Counted from the stretch's first letter, positions 1 to 11,700 are shown. The stretch is 64,000 bases of DNA from Litsea cubeba (GCA_012931725.1 CM022944.1:112380570-112444569), one strand, 5' to 3'. The notes: a model not told the origin generated them from the letters alone. Numbers and translations: made by a program.

Positions 1-1412
1 AGAGAAAAGGAGAGATGGGGTCCCCTTGTCTTAGCCCCCTTCCTGCCTGGAAGTAGCCCTTTGGAGACCTATTCACCAAAATAGAGAACCAAGCTAACAA
101 GACACACTCCTGAATCCATATCTTCCATTTTTCCCCAAACCCCACTCTTCCTAACATGTATTGAAGAAATTTGCAGTCCACCCTATCATATATGCTTTCT
201 CCATATCTAGCTTACAGATGATCCCCAGAATCCTCTCCTTGAGTCTTGAATGCACACAATCATTAGCCACCAAGATGGCAGGATGTCATCTAAGATTTGC
301 ATCCCCTTTAGGAAAGCCCCTTGCTCATAAGAAATAATCTTCGGCAAAACCTTTTGAATTCTCCCTGCTAGAACTTTGGTGAGGATTTTATAGACACTTT
401 CCAAAAGACTAACGGGTATGTAGTCCTTGAAGCCAAGGTCTCCTGCCTTCTTCAAGACTAACGGATGAAAGAAGCCCCCAATCCTTTGGACAGATTACCC
501 CTTTGGGAGAATTCCTTCACATAATCCATAACATCCTTTTTCAACATCTTCCAGAAGCGTTGAAAGAAGGCTATCAGAAACCCATCTGGGCCTGGAGCCT
601 TATCTCCTGCAAGATTGAAGACCGCCTGATGAACTTCCTCCACTTCAAAATTCCTATCTAGCCACTTCGCCTCTTCTTCTCCAATTACTTCGAAGGCTAA
701 ATTTCCCAAATAAGGTCTCTCCCAACCTTCATTAGTGAAGAGTGACTCGAAATAGTCTATTATGTGGGATATTATCTCCTCTTTTTTCTCCAACCTTTTT
801 CTCCCATCCATTATGCTTATAATCCTATTAGCCCTTCTTCTCGAGGATGCCATTCCATGAAAAAACTTTGTATTTTTACCCCCTTCTTTTAACCAATTGC
901 ATCTCGATCTTTGTTTCCATCGTATCTCCTCCTCCCTCAGTTTTCTTTGTAACTCTTCTTTTAAATCCAACCTCTTCTTTTCTTCTTCACGGGACAGCTG
1001 ATCACTCTCCTCCTTCCCATATAAAGCTTGGATTTCTGCTAGAATTTTTTACTTTTGGAGCTTCACATCCCCAAAGTACTCCTTAGCCCGCTCCTTTATT
1101 TTGATTTTTAGTAGCTTCAATTTTGTAGCCAGCCTATGACCCGCCCATCCCTCCACCCTAATCTCCTCCCACCACTCCTGATCCAGTTTAGGGAATTGCT
1201 CTTCCTCTAGCCACATAAGTTCGAAGCGGAAGGATGAAGGTCCCCATCTTTCACATTCCGAGTCAAGCAGAATCAGGCAATGATCTGAAACTAGATTAGG
1301 CAAAGCAATCTGGGTAAACTCTGGGTAGGTTTTCCAACCAATCTGTGAAGACTAAGAATCTATCCAGCCTGGACATAGCAGGATTGCTCTCATGGTTAGA
1401 CCAAGTGATCGA
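1..1412 (-). mobile_element. L1-type LINE, fragmented ORF2 (endonuclease C-terminus and start of RT)
   Basis: Reading the minus strand from about 1412 down, translated blocks match plant L1 ORF2 in order. The end of the AP endonuclease comes first (a TWSNHESNPAMSRLDRF stretch, then SDHCLILL and a SSFRFELMWL block). A linker with NWLKEGGKNTKFFH and the start of the reverse transcriptase with DKAPGPDGF follow, and then RT motifs around SLLESVYKILTKVLAGR and EQGAFLKGMQILDD. The frame is broken between 1049 and 970 and again near 456, so no functional ORF2 remains. The element continues off the left edge, where the RT catalytic motif would lie. The family assignment is firm; the 5' boundary at 1412 is where recognisable LINE protein stops. 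Confidence 0.85.
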
Positions 1413-1880
1413 AGCTCTAAGGGGCCAAGTTGGCATGCAGTTAGCCTTGGTGGCACTGTCTGAATGGCCAGAGACTTGTTTAAAAAGGACTGCATGGATG
1501 CAGATCCAAGTTAGACAGAGACAAAGTGTGAGACAGGAGTTTCAGACAGAGGGTCTCAGAGAAAAAGAGTTAGCCTAAGAGAGAATCTAAGGCGGGGCTT
1601 GGAGGGTTCAGATAGAGATCCAGGAAGGGTCTTTGTATGAGAGTGTTGCAGAGAGTTATGAGTGGTAATTCTTTGTAAGGGCTCGTCCCACAGTTTTGAT
1701 TAATAAAAGAGGGCTGGTGCCAAGTTAATCAAGTGATATGTTGTATTGCATTGTGTTGTCTGCAATTGTCTCCTTCCTATTTCTTTACTACTGTGTGTTT
1801 GTGTGTTTGTTGGTTGGCTGGTTAAGTGACTGGTGTCCTTAACACCACACGGCGAAGATTCTTAGGCAAAAAATCTACCC
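1413..1880. other. LTR-like non-coding fragment
   Basis: This stretch directly abuts the LINE and holds no coding potential I recognise. It is purine-rich (repeated GACAGAG/GAGACAG strings), then has an AATAAA-containing segment near 1702 and a GT-rich tail ending in TCCTTAACACCA. Promoter- and polyadenylation-like blocks of this kind are common in LTRs, so a solo or truncated LTR is plausible. I found no second copy in the window to prove it. Confidence 0.25.
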
Positions 1881-2085
1881 TGTGACAACACAAACCCATT
1901 TTCAAGTCCACCAAAGAGTGAGAGCTGATCCAATCAGAGAAGCGCTTCATTTCTCCCCATTTGCAACCAATCTATGGAGCATACACAACTTTCTCAATAT
2001 TTGGACTACTTTTAAATTAAATGCACTGGCACACACAGGAAAATATATAACACTAAAGACAAATGTTGGGACCCCCCTAAAAAAT

Positions 2086-2250
2086 GAATGGATCTTTATA
2101 ACAAATTTTAACCAAATAAGGATTGGAATGATTTTCAAATTAATAACTACAAGCATGGAAAGTTTGAATGGTCCTTTAACAAATTTTACACAAATAAGGA
2201 TTGGTTTGGTTTTCAGATTAATAACTTGTAAAACTTGGAAATAAAATCAA
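2086..2250. repeat. Two-copy tandem repeat, period about 81 bp
   Basis: The segment beginning GAATGGATC at 2086 recurs, diverged, beginning GAATGGTCC at 2167. Both copies contain an ACAAATTTTA block and an ATAAGGATTGG block and end with ATTAATAACT. A second, shorter duplication of about 42 bp with the core TGTGCCTTTTCAATAAAA lies at 2401-2465. No gene is visible from 1880 to 3140. Confidence 0.65.
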
Positions 2251-2519
2251 ATAAAAAAACTCAATTGTCTTGTAGTAGTCAATTAGAGAGAATCTGAATG
2301 TTGGTTGCAAAAAAAAAAAACCTCAATTATGGCCTTAGGGGAAGCCACATCAGCTTCTTGGGGCCTATTTGTGGATGTGTCCTTTCAAAAACACACAATA
2401 TGTGCCTTTTCAATAAAACGTCTCTTGGGCTACACATGTGCCTTTTCAATAAAATGCCTCTTGGGCCCATTTGTGTGGATGTAACCCAATTCAAAGGGAT
2501 GCCTTCCAACTCTATAAAT

Positions 2520-3142
2520 TAATGTTATTTTCAAAATTTTTATATAGTATTCAAAATGAGCATAAATGCATACGATTCCTTTTTTTTTTTAAGATGAAAT
2601 GTGTATAATGACGAGGATTAAGGGAAGAAAGGTTTGGTTTTTATAATTTTTTGGCTGATTTGAGTTTTTTTATTATTTTGTTATAAATAGATTTATATGA
2701 AAGGGATATTAGTTTTAATATATTATTCAGGTCACACGAGACTTAACATGTGCGTGCACAGGGGCTTCGTGCTAATTAATTAAAAATATACATAACTCAA
2801 AGTAAATGCCACGTTAAATGGGTCCTCGTGCCAATATCATATTAATCATTTATAATATACATGTCAAAAAATATTAAAAATTTAGATGTCAAATAGTGGT
2901 CAATCCAACAGGTCAAGAATGAATAAATTAATAACGATATTCCCAAGATTAAACACTAAAACTCACTAAATAGTGATACAGGATATTATGACTTGGGGTA
3001 CTAATATTTTTCTTTATAATTGTTACTAATGGGGAAAAAATGTTTTCTAGTATTTTTCAATATTCTAGATTTTTAAAAATATTTTTTTCATGTTTTAAGT
3101 GAAAAAAAAAATGATGCCGCGACGGACCGCGAACCACAACTA
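2520..3142. other. AT-rich intergenic DNA with a possible Helitron 3' terminus
   Basis: No coding potential is visible. At 2749-2775 a short hairpin-forming TGTGCGTGCACA is followed 11 nt later by CTAA and then T, the layout of a plant Helitron 3' end (hairpin, then CTRR, inserted before T). No matching 5' end was found, so this is only a candidate. Confidence 0.3.
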
Positions 3143-4108
3143 ATACCGATACTACATCAATTTTTGGGCCAACCAAGGCAGAAACCGACACCACGATTTT
3201 CGTCAATGATTAAAACTCGAGATACATTCTCATACCTTAGCTCGATAATTAGCATGGATAGAGTTATCGAGAGAGATCTCGAATATAGGATAAGAACGGG
3301 ATGGTTTAAGTGGAGACTTTCTTTTCAAGTGCTTTGTGATCGGTTAACTCTATCCATGCTAATACCGATACGGGATACCGATACTACATCAATTTTTGGG
3401 CCAACCAAGGCAGAAACCGATACCACGATTTTCGTCAATGATTAAAACTCGAGATACATTCTCATACCTTAGCTCGATAATTAGCATGGATAGAGTTATC
3501 GAGAGAGATCTCGAATATAGGATAAGAACGGGATGGTTTAAGTGGAGACTTTCTTCTCAAGTGCTTTGTGATCGGTGCATACCAACAAGATTGAAGAAAA
3601 ATTTACAGAACGATTAGACCAATTATGACCTATGGAGCAAAATAATGGCCAATCAAGAAGCAAAACATGTACAAAATGAGTGTAGCAAAGATGAGAATGT
3701 TAATATGGATGTGTTATAAAACTAGAAAAGATAAAATCAGAAATGAGTGCTTTAAGAGCATTCAGGGGTAGGATCAATATGTAATAAATTAAGAGACAAA
3801 TTTGAAATGGTTTGCACATGTCCAACACATGCCAACAACAATGCTGCTAAGGAAAGTTATTCTATTCAAGTTGACAACCACCAAGTTGGACATGCCAACA
3901 ATAGTGCCGCTAAGGAAAAGTTATTCTATTCAGGTTGACAACCCACCAAGGAAAAGGGGTAGGCCGAAGAGGACGTGGATGAAAGTAAAGTATAGATCTA
4001 AAAGTGTGCAACCTATTAGAGGATTTGGCTCAAGATAGACTGGAATGGAGAAACATAATTCATAGTCGACTGCAATATAATTGGGACCAAGCTTTGATGA
4101 TGATGATG
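3143..4108 (+). mobile_element. RTE-type LINE, 3' end with internal duplication
   Basis: The plus-strand translation matches the C-terminal region of plant RTE-like LINE proteins: a YLSSII..DRVIERDLEYRI block, RTGWFKWRL, VLCDR, then after frame breaks a MSVAKMRM..WMC segment, KWFAHVQH and a PRKRGRPKRTW motif. The tail is a GATGATGATGA microsatellite at about 4096-4108, typical of RTE 3' ends. The block from 3143 to 3374 is repeated at 3375-3606 (232-bp offset), so the same protein segment appears twice. Stop codons and frameshifts show that it is dead. Nothing of the RT catalytic core is present upstream. Confidence 0.8.
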
Positions 4109-4809
4109 AATTAGATAAAATTACAGTACATAGATTTCACGGATAAGACTTAAGAGGTCAATTAATGCTTCAGTACACATGTCATTGAGATTTGAAAACT
4201 AATTGACAAAAACTCAAACTTGGTATGCAGCCTTCTACATATAAAATCCAATTGTTTGAAAACAATATTATGCACTCAAAATAATAGTACAAAATCAGAC
4301 CAAATCAGCAAATTTCCAAGATCAAACATGGAATCAAGACTCAACCAAAGTCAACTCACTGGTTTGCACCAAAATAAACCAGACCCATTGATCAGCAATG
4401 TAACAAACCAGTCACAGCATTTCAAGGCATCTGATTGATGGCACACATACATGTCAATGTACATAAAACACCTTCAATAAGCAAAGTGTTCGCATTTCCT
4501 ACTTCATGGATGGGGCATACATCTCACACCACCAACCAGCACTCAAGTATACAGTGTACCACCAGGTACTCAAATGAACAGACTAGCAGATCCAGCAAAC
4601 ACAGCAAAAAAACTGTATATAAAATATAAAACACGAAACAGTCAACTATTTGATCAAAGTTCACTTACTTTTGTCAGACTTGCCACTTCCTAAGCAGAAA
4701 GTTGCCCAAGAAATCTGACAGCATCAACAAAAATTGAGACAATGCAGTTTTTAAAAAGAAAAATCCGGACAAACGCAGTTGTATAGACCATATGTCTCAG
4801 AATGACACA
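4109..4809. other. Intergenic DNA downstream of the kinase gene
   Basis: AT-rich, without a convincing gene on either strand. Short open stretches at 4220-4438 and 4435-4629 have no recognisable protein features and no composition shift, and I regard them as chance. The left limit of the kinase transcript probably lies just to the right of this block. Confidence 0.5.
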
Positions 4810-5155
4810 AGCATATGCCTTCAATAAACTAAAAATTTATTCAATGCTATACAGACTTAACAATAAGGATGTCCCAATCCCTTCTACGTTCATGGATCAT
4901 GGACATGAGAGTATGTGGATCTCCACAGGCCTAACAGTGACATTGTGTAACGTTGCTAAAGCTGATATGTGAAGATAAAGCCAATTCATAAGAAAAGCTT
5001 GCAAATCAAAATTTGTCCAGTCAATGTCACACAACGAGACGTTCCCCTCAGCAAAATTCAAGATAAAGAGCCTCGCAACCATGGAAGGTAGAGGTTGAAA
5101 ACTGCACGACCGAACAGAATCTATATTGATGTCAGACAAAATCCCCATATAAGGC
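4810..5155 (-). promoter_or_regulatory. Probable 3' UTR and polyadenylation signal of the kinase gene
   Basis: Downstream of the kinase stop codon (5158-5156, minus strand) there is no further exon. A canonical AATAAA sits on the minus strand at 4841-4836, about 315 nt after the stop, and would give a 3' UTR of normal plant length. An open frame running through this UTR (4897-5190) starts inside the last coding exon in another frame and looks fortuitous. Confidence 0.45.
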
Positions 5156-7814
5156 TTATGACACTGTCCGGCCATAGCAAACGGATGCAATATATAGGTT
5201 TTTGGCCCATTTCTCCTGCAAGAAACAAAGCAGTACAGATGTCAGCACAAAAGGATGGGAATGTGGATGTCAGAGGGAAAAAAAAAAGGCACATGAATTT
5301 ATTACCTTCACATGTGTACTAGGAAAGGCAGAAGTCCGAAGTGTCTCCTGTGTTTCATCCGCAGGCTTTCTTCTTGGTACACTAAGAACAAAGGCAGCCT
5401 GATCCCATGTTGCAGCAGTTGCAGTTATACGGTAACCATTGTCCCACCTCCGATGAATACCTTCGCTGGGATATAGGAAGTCAAGTTCCACAACCTGTCA
5501 GAATTAAAAAAGGAAAAGGAAATTAGAATATGTTTCTTGTATGATCTCAGTTCATAAACAACAAATTAACCATTCTTCAAGCCCAAAAGAAATACCTGGT
5601 CAGTAAATCCAGCATTCCGGGACATGACAACCCCCCATCTACTTCCTGAAGTGGCCATGGAGGTGACGAAAAAACCCTCCCTCCATTTTTTATTTATCCA
5701 CTTAAATGGAAACGAATCACTTACTTTGTAGGACTGCTGAGCATATTGTGTTCCTAGTATCACGAGTACAATAACAGCTTAGAGAAATATATAAAGTGTG
5801 AGTCAAACACAGTTTCAAGTTTAGGAAAACAAACCTTTAGACATTACTACTAAAGAGCTTCCATTGTTTGCTCCAGCTATAGCACTGATATAATAGTTCT
5901 TCTCCCATTGCTCCATAATCCATTCCTTCAGACAATAGCAGAGTATCTCAGCAATTTATAATGGAGGACATATATGACAATGTTGATTTACATGAGTTAT
6001 GAAAACATGTGTAATGGCATTCAAAACACAAAAATACAAGATTATGCCACGTAAAACATAGGATGATACACTGAGAATACAGCCATATTAATTGAAAAGA
6101 GAAATCCACAAGCACTCACTTTGTGAAGAAAATAAGGTGAGAGCTCATAAACTTGATCAGTGAAACCAGTACCCGCATCCATGATCAGCGCCCACAGATT
6201 TGTACATGAAGCCACACTACTGATAAATAATCCATCTTCATTTCCCTTTTCAACATGCTGTTGAAGTCTCCCATCTGCAACATTATAGTGGTACCTAGAA
6301 CACAGGTAGGAAATAAACTTCAGTTCTATTTTTTATCATCTGGATACAATGATATATGCAATGTGAAGGATATGATATACCTTTGCTTCATAGGACGGCG
6401 AGCATTGTAGATACTAATCCATTGTGTTGCAGGCATCCCCATTCGGACCTTTTTCTTAGGTTGTTCGTCATCCTCTTCCTCCATGGTCAGCCGACCTCGC
6501 TTATGACCTACCTGACAGATGAGCTTCACAGCACAAAAAAACAAACTAGATGAGCCTGAAACTCAGTCACAAGAGTAAAACCTACCAGCTACCAACCTCC
6601 AACTCGGAAAAAATCAACACAGAAATGAGAGGAAGCAAAAGAGAATAAGGATACCTTCTGAGCACCATCTGTGTTAATCGGTCTTATATCTGGATTGGGA
6701 CCCACTATTCCATCAAAGAGAGAAACATATTTTGCATAGTCAGGCTCCTCATCAAATTTCAAGTTCACCACGTACTCCGCAAATTGTTTGAATGGGAGCG
6801 GACAACAGTTACATAGAACATCTGGCGATGTAGCCATCTTCTTTTTGCAGACAAGGAAACCTTTGTTTTCTCCCTATCCATAAGAAACAAATACATGAGA
6901 AGTGATTGGATAAATGATTTGTCATATGAATAATTGACAGCAATTTTAAAATGGCTTCACCTGATATCCTTGCCAGGGTAGGCGACCTTTAAGAAGAAAA
7001 ATGAGTGTATAAGCGAGTGATTCTAAATCATCTCTCCTGCTTCCAGTTCTACCCAAGTGAGCATGAACACTAGCATAACGCACCGTTCCCCTGCAAGATC
7101 AGATGTAATGAGGCACAGATAAGATGTTTGATCGCTGACAGCATTAAAGCTCAAGGGTCCAGATCATAGTTGAGAAATTCATTTTGGACCGCATTTCGGT
7201 TGGGCCGCCAAACTAAAATATTTCATTCGATTCGGAATTTCGGTAAAACGTTTCGGATTTATACTATATTAGACAAATATTGAAATGAAATATGGCTAGG
7301 GCCCTATTTTTTATTTAAAGCCGATGTAATTATTAGTGGGACATCTAATTAAACTTTATTCAGGGTTCAAATATGGCTAGGTCCTAGGTAATTATTAGTG
7401 GGACATTTAATTTATTTCATTTTAAGTCTCAAATATAGCCCGGGCGCCATGTAATAATTAGTGGGACATTTAATATATCTTAATTTAGGGCTCAAATATA
7501 GGTAGGGCCCATGTGATTATTCTTGGGATATTTAATTCATCTTAAATTAGGGCTAACATGACTAGGGCGCATTTATGTCTTACTAATTTGAGAAAGGCTT
7601 GGATTTTCAATGGCCCTGCCGTGATATCACTTCACTCATTCAACAAAAGACGTGTTATTAGAAGGGGCGAAGGGGGCATTTCGAGTTTCAACCCTCATAA
7701 CCTTTCGCCCCAATCCCTAAAAACACAACGCACAGCGCTCTGGAGAAATGGAAAGCGGCAAAAGGAAGGAAGAAAGAAGAAGAAGGAGAAATCCACAGTA
7801 GACGTGCGGTCGTA

Positions 7815-7848
<34 letters not shown>

Positions 7849-10800
7849 CGCTCCCTTTTCTTTTTCATTTTTTATTTTTTCTCCTTCCATCCACGACCCC
7901 GCCCCTCTCTGGGTTTTTTTTTTTCACGTTTTACCGAAACTCAAGGATCCAGAAATTTCGCCTGAAATCTGGACTTATAGACCGAACAAGAACATCCAGA
8001 TTTCAGCCAAAACAGTCCGAATTCTTGACCGAATATTTTGAGTGTTTCGGTGCGGTCTTTTTTTGTCCAAACTGAAATAGTTCAGAAAATTTGGCCGAAC
8101 TGAAACGAATTTTGCAATTATGATACAGATACAACTTTAACAATACAGAATGTTGAATTTAATTATTAAACATACCGAAAAACATCTGGCCGTTGATCAT
8201 ACTCAACATGCTGACCACTGGAACCGTCTCGCCATCTAGTTGCTGATTTTTCAATGGATAACAAAATAATAAGTGAACTGCATGAGATATTTGCATCACA
8301 ACTGGGCTTCGCTATATTAAAACAGTGAATCTATCTACCTAACCCAAGATCAACTAGAAAGAGTTTCTTCTCTTCAGGTGTCCCAGGGGGGCCAAGCAGA
8401 AAGTTCTCAGGCTTTACATCTCCATGGACATAGCTGCAATAGAAATCACAGTGACGCTTTGATCTAAAAACAATGCAGTATAATATAACAATAACATAAT
8501 ACAGAAAATGAAACACTTCCGCACAGATTAATGATGCAACAAAAGAATAGTCACAGCAACTGACCGAAAAGAAAAGCATGGAAAAGGGAGAAGTAAAAAA
8601 AAAAAACCCACCCTCTGGAGTGCATCTTTTCCAATATGGAGATCGCTTCAATAGCAATGCATGCCACCATTTCAATTGTCATTCTGCAAATGGTACCAAA
8701 AAAATTTATCAAGAAACTTAGAAATAAAATCATTTTACAAACCAAATAGTAACAGAAAACTCACGTGTGAGCATTACTATTCCAAACATCCCACAAACTT
8801 GGTCCCAACATGTCCATAACCTGTAACAATATAAGCAATGTCATACAAACATCCACGAAGAGTGCGCAGGCATGCAAAGACTCACGTGCACTGCACACAC
8901 GTGCAGTAACAAATAAATCATGAATGCCACCTGGCACACATAGACCATTAAATTTATAGTTAACCGAAGGATATACCATGACATAATAGTCTCCTTGCCG
9001 GCCTTTATAATGAGCGCGGGGCACACCATGACTGCCACCAAGAGTGCTGTGCAAACAGAAATTAATATGAGTAAACTAGTTGTATCCATACATAAAGAAA
9101 AAGCTAACTATCAGGAGGTAAGAAGGCAAGAATTCAACGCACTTGTAGACTTGCCACTCATAAGGTGGTCCATAATTGCATCCTTTACTGCTTCTGTGCT
9201 CAAATTTTAAAGCCACCTAAATAATGCACAGAATATTAACAGAGCATATGCATCAGTGCAACAAATTAAAGAATCAACACCACAAAAAAAAAATGCCAAA
9301 CCTCTATGGCACCCGGCCCAGTTCTATCTACAACACCAGCAAGAGCAGATACACGGCGACCAACATAGACTTGTCCAAAGCCTCCTTTTCCAAGCTTCCT
9401 TTCAACCCTGTACGCTGGTGAACCTCCAACCTGGACCTGTACCAAAGATACCATATAACTGAATGCATGAATCAAAGAAGAGATGGGGACTATATAATTG
9501 AGGTAAATAAATAGCAGAAAAGTATCCAAATTGAGTGTAGAAGAAATGATGGTTACTTTGTGAAAAACCAAAGTTAAAGGCACACGTGTAATGGTGATTC
9601 AGGTGAAAAACCTAAGTGATGCCTTTTACATCTCTTCATCTTCTTTTGCACTTAATAGCATCATAATTTAACCATGATAAAAGAAAATAAATATAAGCCA
9701 AGGTTCTGGTGATTCAGGGTGTTGGCTTCTGACAAACCATCCACAAACGTAATTTTCTTTGACTTTCTGTTTAAGTGAATCCTGTTCTCTCTCTCTCTCT
9801 CATATCATTCTTTTTAATTAGCATATTTTGGTACAGAAAATTAGTAACACAAACAACGTCAAAATCATGGATAGTTCTTTAGGATATATTTCTATATAAA
9901 TGTACAGCAATGGCATCATTCTTACATCACAGAGCAAATTGGCACTTTGGACAGAGGACAAAAGACAGAAGACACAGGTGATAAATAAGAGAATAGTAAA
10001 TATTCAAGCCATAGAATTTCTCACCCATTTGAGGACTTCATTTTCTTGAATTCATACCCCCAACTAACGTTATTTCGAGTAACATGAAGGAGGGTTGAAA
10101 TAAAACCCAACGGTTGGATTCTTTACCTGATGGGGCGTTTGTTTGCATTGGCCCAGACAAGTAAAGTAAAATATGTTTGCCCAGCTGTCAATTACTTCTT
10201 CTTCTTCTTTTTTTATAACCCAAGGTATCTCCCGCACAGCCCGGCCCAGGAGACTTTGGCCCTGAGCCCGAGGGATACTCGATTATGGATAGCCGATAAC
10301 TAATTCCTAGGGGCACATACAAACCCTCCTATCCACATGCACCGGGTAAAACTATGGGAGGTGGCCAACGGAGGTAGGTGTCGAACACAAGACCTCTCCG
10401 CTTTTTGAGGCGTAGAGTCCTTGGCCACCTGAGGCTACCGAGCTACCACTCGTTCGTTCCAGCTGGCAGTTACTTCAACTCAACGTTTTCTTTCCCACGG
10501 TTTTACTCAAAGAGACCATAATAAAGTAGGGTGGAGTAACTGACTCCCCATTCTCTTTATCCAACCAAATGCAAATTTAAATTGTTCTACTTTACACTAA
10601 CGATCCAGACGCATAAAAAGCAATTATCTACTCATTTATTTCAACCCACTCCTCTTTAACTTCATCCTAATGTGACATACTACTCCTATTCCTCCCTTAA
10701 TGCAAACAATCAGGCCCCAGGTAGGAGGAGAAGGGAAGCCATGATAATTTAGGCTATCCTCTGCATATGCAATATACTATAGATGTAAATAAATTTTGTA

Positions 10801-11442
10801 CATTTTTCCATGCAAGATACAGCAGATATGAAAAGACCCACAGCACAGAAAGATAAGCAGATTTCATACATTTATCTAGCATCAGCCGATACTCAAATCA
10901 AAATCAAACAGATATAACTAAAAATAACAAAACCAAAATTAACTCATTTCAGCATTGCTACAAAACAGAACCCAATCAAGAGATCTCTAGAAACCACCAT
11001 TCTTCTGCAAGGAACCCAGAATCTAAAACCAAATATGATAATAAAAAGCAGAGATGACAAAAACCCAAACCTTTTCCGGGAGCGGCGCCGTGCTCCCCTC
11101 CTCCTCTGCGGCCGGAACCTTGTCGGGGCTCTTTGCGCCATCACCACTGTCGTAATCGTCCATCTTCTTCTCTTCTTCTCCGATCAGCGCACCACCTTCC
11201 AAAATCCTCGCCTCCTCTTTTGCTTCCAACGATCGCGTCGGCCCGCAATTTCTCACTGCGATGTTCTCATTTGCCGCCGGCGTTGGCGGCTCCTGCTTCT
11301 TTCCGGCGTTCTTCGCTGTCCGCCTCCGGCGAGTGTTCGCCGCTGCTCTCTTCCCGTCTACGGCGACAGGCGGCAGGTTCTGATGGTTCTGCTGCTGCTG
11401 TTGCGCACGACCCCTGCGCACTCCGCTACGCAACTGCCGCAT
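5156..11442 (-). CDS. Casein kinase I-like Ser/Thr kinase, MUT9-like (MLK) / HD16 type
   Basis: This is a complete spliced gene. I place coding exons at 11442-11071, 9436-9302, 9216-9143, 9046-8977, 8820-8765, 8683-8612, 8433-8339, 8242-8176, 7090-6961, 6873-6655, 6511-6381, 6294-6120, 5925-5835, 5753-5596, 5494-5306 and 5215-5156. All junctions are GT/AG with consistent phases, and the sum is 2094 nt (697 residues plus stop), the usual length of plant MLK/HD16 proteins. The N-terminus is basic and glutamine-rich (QQQQQ). Then come the glycine loop GKGGFGQV (about 140-147), the VALK lysine (about 173), the catalytic loop HGDVKPEN (Asp about 265) and DLG (about 288-290, as in this family). After the kinase domain come an acidic patch with a PKKKVR nuclear signal (about 448-453) and the conserved plant-specific C-terminal domain. 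In Arabidopsis and rice such kinases are nuclear and phosphorylate histone H3 or flowering and clock regulators. Introns 1 and 8 carry transposons. Family assignment is firm; orthology to a particular paralogue is not resolved. Confidence 0.95.
7292..7560. repeat. Minisatellite of about four 62-80 bp units
   Basis: Four successive units share the pattern GGCTAGGGCCC, then TAATTATTAGTGGGACATTT, then an AT-rich block ending in CTCAAATAT. They begin near 7292, 7374, 7437 and 7500 and drift progressively. The array is inside the intron 8 inverted-repeat element and is followed by a 31-base C run at 7817-7847. Confidence 0.7.
7817..7847. repeat. Poly-C run (31 nt)
   Basis: An uninterrupted run of about 31 C residues lies within intron 8 of the kinase gene. 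The proline-rich open frames across it are artefacts of the homopolymer. Its exact length is likely unreliable in any assembly. Confidence 0.8.
10131..10719. mobile_element. Inverted-repeat element in intron 1 of the kinase gene
   Basis: The left end TGGGGCGTTTGTTTGCATT pairs with the right end, which read on the minus strand is TGGGGCCTGATTGTTTGCAT. The match is good apart from a small indel. No convincing target duplication flanks these ends. A SINE is inserted inside it at 10198-10458, so this element is the older of the two. Confidence 0.5.
10198..10458 (-). mobile_element. tRNA-derived SINE
   Basis: On the minus strand the element begins with an RNA polymerase III A-box-like GTGGTAGCTCGGTAGCCTC and, further in, a B-box-like GTGTTCGACACC. 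It ends in an A-rich AAAAAAAGAAGAAGAAG tail. It is flanked by an imperfect 17-bp direct repeat, CCAGCTGTCAATTACTT (10181-10197) and CCAGCTGGCAGTTACTT (10459-10475), 15 of 17 identical. That is the length and position expected of an L1-mobilised SINE target duplication. It lies in intron 1 of the kinase gene in the same orientation as that gene. Confidence 0.75.
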
Positions 11443-11700
11443 CCTTCATCCATCAAATCTCATAGTGAGAAAAGGAAGAAAAATCGAATCTTTCGGATTT
11501 ACCTCTCTATATTGCAGAATCTGACAAAAATAGAAATCGATCGAGAGAGGAGAAGCAAAAAACACCGATGGATTGCGGGAGAGAAGGCGAGAAAAACCCA
11601 GTCCTTCTTCGATCAATTCTCTGTGGGGATCGAACGAGAGACCGTAGACAAAAATATGAAATTAGGGTTGGTGACGAGAGATTTCGAGAATCTCTTGGGA
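11443..11700 (-). promoter_or_regulatory. 5' leader of the kinase gene with upstream ATGs
   Basis: The chosen start (11442) opens the basic MRQLRSG N-terminus conserved in the family. Within 30 nt upstream there are three ATGs in other frames. One gives a five-codon ORF ending in TGA, one a seven-codon ORF overlapping the main start and ending in TAG, and one a longer overlapping frame. If transcription starts upstream of them, initiation at the main ATG would depend on leaky scanning. No TATA box could be assigned with confidence. Confidence 0.4.

Larger units (their letters stand above)
7166..8121. mobile_element. Inverted-repeat element in intron 8 of the kinase gene
   Basis: The left end begins ATAGTTGAGAAATTCATTTT, and the right end read on the minus strand begins ATAATTGCAAAATTCGTTTC, so the ends are imperfect inverted repeats. 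The arms continue with loosely matching TTTCGG-rich sequence. It lies wholly within the intron and carries a minisatellite and a homopolymer run. I could not find a clean target-site duplication, so superfamily and exact ends are open. Confidence 0.5.

Noticed and set aside
4897..5190. 97-codon frame at the end of the kinase gene
   Set aside because: It overlaps the last coding exon in another frame and the 3' UTR; the conserved frame stops at 5156.
5925..6120. Apparent one-base frame problem at the kinase exon 12/13 junction
   Set aside because: On recounting, the exon ends CACAAA before GTGAG at 6120 and phases agree; total coding length is exactly 698 codons.
7558..8041. Proline-rich open frames
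   Set aside because: They are created by a 31-base C run within an intron and have no protein features outside it.
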